Source: Planctomycetota bacterium (lineage in GTDB: Bacteria; Planctomycetota; MHYJ01; WSZJ01; JACPWG01). Taken from it: a DNA stretch of 64,000 nucleotides. The notes under the pieces are model-generated. The model was not told the origin of the DNA and ran no database searches. It saw only the letters and a program-made list of their open reading frames with translations. The DNA lies in NCBI GenBank assembly GCA_016197205.1, contig JACPWG010000093.1, positions 1-64,000 on the forward strand, written 5' to 3'. Positions 58,682-64,000 of this stretch are shown piece after piece. Within the stretch, counting starts at the first letter, position 1. Every line of letters starts with the position of its first letter. Both the position numbers and the translations under genes were made by a program.

Positions 58682-59662
58682 GCCTCGCGAGCGTTCGTCC
58701 GCGATCGCGAGGAAAAGGTCCTCGAGGACAAAGTCCACTTTCAAGTTCCGGTTGAGCGACAACTGCGCGTCGAGCACGCGCTCGGCCAGGTCGAGGTCGC
58801 CCGCGCCGTCCGAGCTGTCCGTGCCCGGGCCGACGCCGGCGAGAAAGCGTTCCCGCAGCCGCAACGCCAGGAGCTCGAGAAACGGCCTCGCCCGTTCCCG
58901 CCGCTCCTCAAGCGTGGAGCCCGCCTTCTTGATCCAGTCGGCCACCTCGGCGGCCACCTCGACGGCCTCCACCGGACGGAGACCGAGGACGCGCTCGCCC
59001 CACTTCTTCCAGGCGTCGATCGCGCGCCGCTCGAGCACGCGGAGGGCAAGCCCCGGGCTCCCCCCGGCCGCTCGCAGGGCCTCGTCGAGTTCGGCCGGCT
59101 CCGCGCGCGTCGCCTCGCCGAGGATGCGCCGGCCCAGCTCGAGCGGCAGCGGCCGAAAGCGCACGACCTGGCTGCGCGAGAGCAGCGTCGGCAGCAGGTG
59201 ATCGATCCGTGCGGTTACCAGCACGAGCACGACGCGGGGGGAAGGTTCCTCCAGCGTTTTCAGCAGGCAGTTCGCGGCCTCCGCATTCATCGCGTCGGCG
59301 GGATCCACGACGAAGACCCGCCAGGCCCCCTGGAACGCGCGCACGCCCAGGGGCTCGAGCACGCCCTGCCGGATCGCATCCACCGGAATTTCCCGGCGAT
59401 CCTCCGGCACGCCGACCTCGCGGTATCCTTCGTGCCCCGCGCGGTCGAACCGCCCGCAACTTCGGCATTCACCGCAGGCCTCCGCGCCGTCTTCGCGGCG
59501 CCGCTCGCAGGAGAGCGCCCGCGCCAGCTCCCGGGCCAGCCGGCGCTTCCCGACCCCTTCGGGTCCGCTGAAGATGTACGCGTGCGCCAGCCGGCCGCGC
59601 CGGAGTGCGTTCCGCAGGAACGAAACCGCGGCGTCCTGCCCCAGGAGGTCAGCGAAGGACAC
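58679..59662 (-). CDS. holB: DNA polymerase III delta-prime subunit
   Basis: A 327-residue AAA+ clamp-loader protein. It begins SFADLLGQDAAVSFLRNAL, the usual delta-prime start. The P-loop region is FSGPEGVGKRRLAREL. The four-Cys zinc site is present (Cys in ALSCERR, then ACGECRSC). DAMNAEAANCLLKTLEEPS matches the DEAD-box-like and SRC-adjacent region of HolB/DnaX-like proteins. It helps load the sliding clamp during replication. GTG 59662 is chosen because conservation starts there; it overlaps the end of tmk by 14 nt. The gene ends exactly at the edge of the 171 bp repeat, so its last residues (DERSRG) may have been altered by that insertion. Confidence 0.88.
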   Translation of the reverse strand: MSFADLLGQDAAVSFLRNALRRGRLAHAYIFSGPEGVGKRRLARELARALSCERRREDGAEACGECRSCGRFDRAGHEGYREVGVPEDRREIPVDAIRQGVLEPLGVRAFQGAWRVFVVDPADAMNAEAANCLLKTLEEPSPRVVLVLVTARIDHLLPTLLSRSQVVRFRPLPLELGRRILGEATRAEPAELDEALRAAGGSPGLALRVLERRAIDAWKKWGERVLGLRPVEAVEVAAEVADWIKKAGSTLEERRERARPFLELLALRLRERFLAGVGPGTDSSDGAGDLDLAERVLDAQLSLNRNLKVDFVLEDLFLAIADERSRG

Positions 59663-60275
59663 GGTGCACGTGCTCCCGAAGGGCGGCCTGTACGGCGTCC
59701 GGCTCCCCGCTCGCGTCCAGCACGACGTATCGCTCGGGCTCCTGCCGCGCCAGACCCAGGAACCCCTGCCGAACGCGCTCGTGAAAATCCAGCGTGCGAT
59801 CCTCGATCCGATCGAGGTTCGGGGTCTTTCGGCGGATCCGTCCCAGCCCGGCGGCCGCCGGGATGTCGAGCAGGAAAGTCCGGTCCGGGACGAGCCCGCC
59901 GGTCGCGAAGGTCCCGATCGTCGCGACCGTTTCCGTCCCGAGCCCGCCGGCGAACCCCTGGTACGCAAGGCTCGAGGAGAGGAACCGTTCGCAGACGACG
60001 ATGCGGCCGGCGGCGAGGGCGGGCCGGATGACCTCCTCGACGATCTGCGCCCGGCTCGCCATGTAGAGCAGGAGCTCGGTCTTCAGGTGCATCGATCGGT
60101 TCTCGGGATCGAGAAGGATCTTCCGGACCTTCTCGCCGATCGAGGTCCCGCCGGGTTCGCGCAGATGGAGCGGGTCGCGGCCTGCCGACGACAGGAACTC
60201 GCAAAGCATCCGGGTCTGCGTGCTCTTGCCCGAACCGTCCGGGCCGTCGAGGACGAGGAAGCGACCGCGGTTCAT
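59649..60275 (-). CDS. tmk: Thymidylate kinase
   Basis: A 208-residue protein of normal length. The P-loop is DGPDGSGKST at residues 10-19. LREPGGT is the dTMP-binding DR/EPGG block, CERFLSSSLAYQGF the substrate-binding region, and LDIPAAAGLGRIRRK the start of the lid. It phosphorylates dTMP to dTDP. ATG 60275 overlaps the lipB stop (ATGA), and the end overlaps the holB start, so lipB, tmk and holB are translationally coupled. Confidence 0.93.
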   Translation of the reverse strand: MNRGRFLVLDGPDGSGKSTQTRMLCEFLSSAGRDPLHLREPGGTSIGEKVRKILLDPENRSMHLKTELLLYMASRAQIVEEVIRPALAAGRIVVCERFLSSSLAYQGFAGGLGTETVATIGTFATGGLVPDRTFLLDIPAAAGLGRIRRKTPNLDRIEDRTLDFHERVRQGFLGLARQEPERYVVLDASGEPDAVQAALREHVHRVLR

Positions 60276-60946
60276 CGGGCTGCCTCCGGGAAACCGTCGA
60301 AGACCAGCTCGACCCCGAAGACCGCGCGGAAGGCGTCGAGGCAACGGACCTGCGCCTCCTCCATCGGGACCGGCCGGCCGAGCTGCTCCGCCAGCGAGGT
60401 CATCTCCGTCCCGCGCAGCCCGCAGGGGTGGATCACGCGAAAGGCGTCGAGGTCGGTGGTCACGTTGTACGCGAGGCCGTGAAAGGCGAGCCCGGCCGAA
60501 ACGCGGATGCCGAGCGATCCGATCTTTTTTTCGCCGACCCAGGCGCCGACGAGGCCGTCCCGGCGGCGTGCGTCGACGCCGTACGCCGCCGAAAGCCGGA
60601 GCATCGTCTTTTCCAGGCCGCAGACGAAGTCCTTGATCGAGCGGCGCAGCGCGCGCAGCCGGACCACGGCGTAGAGCACGAGCTGCCCGGGCCCGTGGTA
60701 GGTCGCGTCGCCGCCGCGGTCAGTCGGGCAGATCTCGATGCCCCGCCGCGCCAGGTCTTCGCGCGAGACGCGCAGGCTCTCCGTCCCCGCGTTCCGGCCG
60801 AACGTCACCACGGGTTCGTGCTCAAGCAGGACGAGGAACCCCGGCGCGCCTTCGTCCGCGCGCAGGCGCTCCACCAGTTCGCGCTGCAGGGCGTACGCGT
60901 CCGAAAACCTGCGCCTCCCCGGGCGCAGCACGCGCAGCTCGCCCAC
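60272..60946 (-). CDS. lipB: Octanoyl-[ACP]:protein octanoyltransferase
   Basis: A 224-residue enzyme. Conserved parts are LLEHEPVVTFGRNAG, DRGGDATYHGPGQLVLY, the catalytic Lys in GEKKIGSLGIRV and the acyl-accepting Cys in HPCGLRGTEMTSL. It moves octanoate from ACP to lipoyl domains, the first step of lipoate synthesis. I chose GTG 60946 because GGAGAG stands just before it and the family start (ELRVLRPG) follows; the frame is open to 61030. A T7 tract at 60525-60531 encodes the Lys-Lys of the active site. It heads the coupled lipB-tmk-holB group. Confidence 0.92.
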   Translation of the reverse strand: MGELRVLRPGRRRFSDAYALQRELVERLRADEGAPGFLVLLEHEPVVTFGRNAGTESLRVSREDLARRGIEICPTDRGGDATYHGPGQLVLYAVVRLRALRRSIKDFVCGLEKTMLRLSAAYGVDARRRDGLVGAWVGEKKIGSLGIRVSAGLAFHGLAYNVTTDLDAFRVIHPCGLRGTEMTSLAEQLGRPVPMEEAQVRCLDAFRAVFGVELVFDGFPEAAR

Positions 60947-61019
60947 GGCCTCTCCGCTTCTCCCCTCGCGGCACGTCCGAGTCTGAAGCGTCACAGGCAG
61001 ATCCCACCGAACCCGGCAC

Positions 61020-61098
61020 GGGCACGGCAACGCCGTGCCCCTACCCTTTACGCCACTGGAGGAATTTGAAATTTGAGATTTGCAATTTGAATTTTGAC
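61020..61098. repeat. GGGCACGGC hairpin and ATTTGAA heptamer array
   Basis: 61020-61040 is a perfect hairpin, GGGCACGGC-AAC-GCCGTGCCC. Next, 61062-61098 repeats AT-rich heptamers (ATTTGAA, ATTTGAG, ATTTGCA, ATTTGAA), a single arm without a complementary partner close by. Both lie in the 256 bp gap between serA and lipB; no gene is seen there. Confidence 0.65.
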
Positions 61099-61202
61099 AT
61101 CGTCTCCGCGAGCGAGGTTCGTCTCGCCGTCAGACTCGCCGCGCAAGGACCGCGAACCTCGACCGGGGCCGCGCCGGCCTCCTCGGCTCTCGCGGCGTCT
61201 CC

Positions 61203-62777
61203 TCACAACCTCACCGCCCGAAGGTCTTCCACCTGGACCGCCTGCCGCATCTCGTCCAGGACGGCCGGCGGGACCGCATCGTCCATCGTCAGGATCACGA
61301 CGGCCTGGCCCCCGCGCGCGCGGCGGCCCACCTCCATCCGGGCGATGTTGAGCTGGTGGTTGCCGAGAATGGTCCCGAACTTTCCCACCATGCCCGGACG
61401 GTCCGGGTAGAACATGACGAGCAGGTGCTCGGCCGGACGCAGGTCCACTTCGTACTGGTTGATCCGCACGACGCGCGGCTCGCTCTCCTGCGTGACCGTC
61501 CCCGCGATCGTGCTCTCCCCAGTCTCGCTCAGGATCCGGACCGTCATGAGGCTCACGTACCCCTGCAGGTCGCGGCTCCGGCTCTCGACCAGCCGAATGC
61601 CTCGCTCCTGCGCGAGCACCGCCGCGTTGACGAGATTGACCTCGTCCCCGCAGACGGGCGTGAGTGCGCCTTTGAGCGCGGCGATCGTCAGCGGCCGCGT
61701 GTCCCGGCCCGCGAGGTCGCCGAGGCAGGCGAGCTCGACTTGCCGCACGTGGTTGCCGCCGAGCTGGGTCGCGAGGTTCCCCAGCTTCTCGGCCAGCGCC
61801 ATGTACGGGACCAGTTTCGGATCGGCCACGGACGCGATGTTGACGGCGTTCTCGACGACCCCGCTCTTGAAGTAGCTCACGAATTGGTTCGCGATGTCGA
61901 CGGCGACCTTGCGCTGCGCCTCCTCGGTGCTGGCCCCGAGGTGGGGCGTGAGGGTCACGTTGTCGAGCTCCAGGAGCGGGCTTTCGCCGAGCGGCTCCTG
62001 CTCGAAGACGTCGAGCGCGGCGCCCGCGATCTCGCGGGACTTCAGCGCGGCGTGGAGGGCCTTCTCGTCGACCACCCCGCCGCGCGCGCAGTTGATGATC
62101 CGCGCGTTTTTTTTCATCCGCTTGAATTCGGCCGCGCCGATGAGGTTCTTCGTCTTCTCGTTCAGCGGGACGTGGAGCGTGATGAAGTCGCTGTCCGCGA
62201 CCACGGTCTCGACCGGCACGAGGCGGACGCCCATTTCGGCGGCCTTTTCCGAGGAGAGGAAGGGGTCGTAGGCGATTACCGTCATGCCGGCGGCGCGCGC
62301 GACGCGGGCGACGTGGCTGCCGACCTTTCCCAGGCCGACGACGCCGAGGACCTTGCCGGAAAGTTCGACGCCCACCAGCGAGCCCTTCTCCCACCGCTTC
62401 TGCCGCATCAGGTGGTCGGCGCGGGCGACGTTGCGCGCGCAGGAGAAGAGCAGGGCGAGGGTGTGCTCCGCGGCGGACGAGACGTTGCCGAGGGGGGTGT
62501 TCATGACCACGATCCCGCGGCGCGTCGCGGCGTCCACGTCGATCGTGTCGACGCCGATGCCGGCGCGGCCGATCAGTTTCAGGCGGGAGCCGGCCTCGAT
62601 GACGCTCGCCGGGACGCGCGTCGCGCTGCGGACGACGAGCCCCTCGTACGCGGGGATGAGCGCGATGAGGTCCTGCTCCGACGGGCCGGGCCGATGGTCC
62701 ACGGAGAGGGACTCTTCCCGGGAGAGGATGCGGAGGCCTTCGTCCGCGAGGTGATCGGCGACGAGGATGCGAGGCAT
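61203..62777 (-). CDS. serA: D-3-phosphoglycerate dehydrogenase (long ACT form)
   Basis: A 524-residue enzyme. The substrate domain carries VVRSATRVPASVIEAG. The NAD site is GVVGLGKVGSHVARVA. Catalytic Arg, Glu and His lie in NCARGGVVDE, FEQEPLGESP and LTPHLGASTEEAQ. An intervening ASB-like domain and a C-terminal ACT domain (about 450-524, LLVMFYPDRPGMVGKFGTIL) make it the long form, in which the ACT domain often binds serine. It oxidises 3-phosphoglycerate in the first step of serine synthesis. GGAGGAG precedes the start. It follows efp by 124 nt on the same strand. Confidence 0.95.
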   Translation of the reverse strand: MPRILVADHLADEGLRILSREESLSVDHRPGPSEQDLIALIPAYEGLVVRSATRVPASVIEAGSRLKLIGRAGIGVDTIDVDAATRRGIVVMNTPLGNVSSAAEHTLALLFSCARNVARADHLMRQKRWEKGSLVGVELSGKVLGVVGLGKVGSHVARVARAAGMTVIAYDPFLSSEKAAEMGVRLVPVETVVADSDFITLHVPLNEKTKNLIGAAEFKRMKKNARIINCARGGVVDEKALHAALKSREIAGAALDVFEQEPLGESPLLELDNVTLTPHLGASTEEAQRKVAVDIANQFVSYFKSGVVENAVNIASVADPKLVPYMALAEKLGNLATQLGGNHVRQVELACLGDLAGRDTRPLTIAALKGALTPVCGDEVNLVNAAVLAQERGIRLVESRSRDLQGYVSLMTVRILSETGESTIAGTVTQESEPRVVRINQYEVDLRPAEHLLVMFYPDRPGMVGKFGTILGNHQLNIARMEVGRRARGGQAVVILTMDDAVPPAVLDEMRQAVQVEDLRAVRL

Positions 62778-62901
62778 GGGCTCCTCCGGGCAGGGTCTTG
62801 CAGGAGGGCGGGGGGGGGGACGACCGGGCGGGTCGCGTCGGGGCGGGTCAGGTCCACGGGGATCGGCGCGACGCGGACCGTCCGCGCGGGCACGCGTCCG
62901 C

Positions 62902-63462
62902 CTACTTCACCCGCTCCACGTAGGTGCCGTCCCGCGTGTCGACCCGGATGGTTTCGCCGATGTTCACGAACGGGGGGACCTGGATGACCACGCCGGTCTC
63001 GAGCGTGGCGGCCTTGTAGACGTTCGTGACGGTCGCGCTCTTGAGGCCCGGCTCGGTATCGCGGACCTTCAGGTCCACCGTGGTCGGGAGCTGGATCCCC
63101 GTGGGGGAACCGTCGCAGTAGTTCACGAGGACCTGGGTGTTCTCGAGCAGGAAGTTCGCCGCGTCACCGAGCAGTTCCTTGTCCAGGTGGAGCTCCTCGT
63201 AGGTCGCGAGGTCCATGAACACGAACTGGTCGGCGGACTTGTACGTGAACTCCATCTCCTTCTGTTCGAGGACGGCCTGTTCCAGTTTGTCGCTGGGGTT
63301 GAAGCGGTGCTCCTTGCTGGAGCCCGTCTTGAGGTTGCGCAGCTTGGCCTTGACCATGCCGCGCCAATTGCCGGGGGTGATATGCTGGGTTTCAAGCACG
63401 GTGAAGAGTTCGGCTTCCATCTTGATCACCATGCCCTTGCGGATCTCGGTGGCAAGAAGCAT
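62902..63462 (-). CDS. efp: Elongation factor P with Asn at the tip position
   Basis: A 186-residue three-domain EF-P of normal length. Domain I starts LLATEIRKGMVIKMEAELF and the last domain ends with VPPFVNIGETIRVDTRDGTY, the EF-P signature. It relieves ribosome stalling at proline stretches. The domain I loop reads HITPGNWRGM, where classical EF-P has K-P-G-K-G; the modified Lys is thus Asn32, with an Arg two positions on. No EpmA, EarP or other modification enzyme is in the window. GAGGTGA lies 5 nt before the ATG, and a good promoter is at 63532-63559. Confidence 0.92.
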   Translation of the reverse strand: MLLATEIRKGMVIKMEAELFTVLETQHITPGNWRGMVKAKLRNLKTGSSKEHRFNPSDKLEQAVLEQKEMEFTYKSADQFVFMDLATYEELHLDKELLGDAANFLLENTQVLVNYCDGSPTGIQLPTTVDLKVRDTEPGLKSATVTNVYKAATLETGVVIQVPPFVNIGETIRVDTRDGTYVERVK

Positions 63463-63531
63463 CGAGTCACCTCGGGGGGTTTGGGGGGAAGGGGTCTCCT
63501 CGGGCGGGAGACGAGGAACAGAGAATGGACC

Positions 63532-63559
63532 AGTATACCCGCCACGGCTGGAAAATCAA
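63532..63559 (-). promoter_or_regulatory. Sigma70-like promoter for efp (and probably serA)
   Basis: On the minus strand TTGATT (63554-63559), 16 bp spacer, TATACT (63532-63537). The leader would be about 63 nt and contain a GTCTCC/GGAGAC hairpin. Confidence 0.6.
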
Positions 63560-63620
63560 CGATTTGAGCGTGTTCGGCCGCGGTGCGCAACGCGGCGGAG
63601 CCGCAGCCAGGCGAGGACGG

Positions 63621-63680
63621 AACCACAGATTTCACAGATTCGAATCGTCGCAATCTGTGTGATCTGTGAAATCTGTGGTT
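63621..63680. repeat. AACCACAGATTTCACAGAT dyad repeat
   Basis: The left AACCACAGATTTCACAGAT has a perfect 19 bp complement at the right end (ATCTGTGAAATCTGTGGTT). Each arm is itself a near tandem of ACAGATT/ATCTGTG. Intergenic, between efp and the last gene; no other gene lies in 63463-63957. Confidence 0.8.
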
Positions 63681-63823
63681 CGTCGTAGTTTGGTTGCGGC
63701 CGTAGGCTGCCCTGGGGTTTGCGTGGCGTTCGACCCAGGCAAGAATCCTCGCAGGCAAACGGACCTCGAAGGGTTTGCCGCGCAGGCCACGGCGGGCCGC
63801 GACCTGGGGTCCGTGCCTTTTTC

Positions 63824-63853
63824 TTGCACGCCCCCCGCGCGTGCGCCTATAAT
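63824..63853 (+). promoter_or_regulatory. Sigma70-like promoter for the last gene
   Basis: TTGCAC (63824-63829), 18 bp spacer, perfect TATAAT (63848-63853). A leader of about 100 nt precedes ATG 63958. Confidence 0.65.
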
Positions 63854-63957
63854 GAAGCGTTCGCGGTCCCTCCCCGCCGAGGAGGGTTGCCGCGAGGGCG
63901 CCGGGGGGGACCGCGTTGGGGCAAGGCAGGTCAGCTCATTCCCGCGAGGACTCCCGG

Positions 63958-64000
63958 ATGTCGCGGATCGTCATCGTCGAGGGGACCGGGAAGGGGACCG
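63958..64000 (+). CDS. Start of a gene cut by the window end, possibly FHA-domain protein
   Basis: Only MSRIVIVEGTGKGT is visible. This resembles the first strand of FHA domains (R-[IL]-V-[IV]-x-E-G-x-x-K-G), which bind phosphothreonine and often accompany Hanks kinases. GAGGA lies about 9 nt before the ATG, and a promoter is upstream. Too short to be sure. Confidence 0.4.
   Translation, partial: MSRIVIVEGTGKGT

Noticed and set aside
63458..63620. Riboswitch in the efp leader
   Set aside because: Only a short GTCTCC/GGAGAC hairpin is seen, not the pattern of a known riboswitch class.

Overview
This is a 64 kb GC-rich bacterial chromosome segment with mostly core-style genes and no rRNA, tRNA, CRISPR array or complete transposase. 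I infer the phylum Planctomycetota. The signs are three giant Hanks-type Ser/Thr kinases, two with TPR arrays and one with an FG-GAP/VCBS propeller, a SUMF1 remnant, a GH5 enzyme, DUF1801 and DUF3592 proteins, and many intergenic dyad repeats. Exact taxonomy cannot be set from sequence reading alone. Near-consensus sigma70 promoters (TTGACA-like and TATAAT, 16-18 bp apart) stand in front of many genes.

Region 1 (0.4-10.4 kb) is a lipid-tailoring island. A translationally coupled NAD-dependent reductase, an alcohol-forming fatty-acyl reductase and a HAD-fold protein lacking the catalytic Asp are divergent from a PlsC-type acyltransferase. The acyltransferase is coupled to a kinase with a zinc ribbon and an FG-GAP propeller, followed by a WrbA-like flavodoxin. 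Region 2 (10.6-22.4 kb) holds a kinase-TPR gene, a pduO / hot-dog thioesterase / deoxyhypusine-synthase-like operon whose first gene looks leaderless, a STAS protein, and a second kinase-TPR giant. Region 3 (22.5-29.1 kb) is accessory: two DUF1801 genes, an orphan MNT-type nucleotidyltransferase, an internally deleted remnant of the neighbouring pfaC-like gene, and membrane proteins including one with three DUF3592 units.

Region 4 (29.3-44.9 kb) is the centrepiece. It is a two-gene Pfa-type (polyunsaturated fatty acid / secondary lipid) megasynthase. The first protein is KS-AT-ACP-ACP-KR-DH. The second is a ~2960-residue KS-CLF-AT-(FabA-like DH)x4-DH-PlsC. No PfaD enoyl reductase or separate PfaE is in the window. 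The fused PlsC domain and the reductases of region 1 suggest that a long polyunsaturated acyl chain is put straight into a lipid or reduced to an alcohol; this is inference.

Region 5 (45.5-64 kb) has argS, secreted or HEAT/TPR proteins, a GH5 glycosidase, a graveyard of SUMF1 and Rpn-type fragments, a VWA protein, and the conserved block lipB-tmk-holB-PSP1, then serA and efp. It ends in the start of a probable FHA protein. The efp product has Asn where the modified Lys of classical EF-P sits.

The most distinctive non-coding content is a layered set of small repeats. A 122-144 bp MITE-like element has terminal inverted repeats and CTTG/CTAG target duplications. One copy supplies the last ~42 codons and the stop of the pfaC-like gene. 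The other copy is nested in a 171 bp repeat whose empty version also exists in the window. There is also a ~210 bp paired-palindrome element, and a family of hairpins built from heptamer or octamer tandem repeats whose motif differs at every locus.
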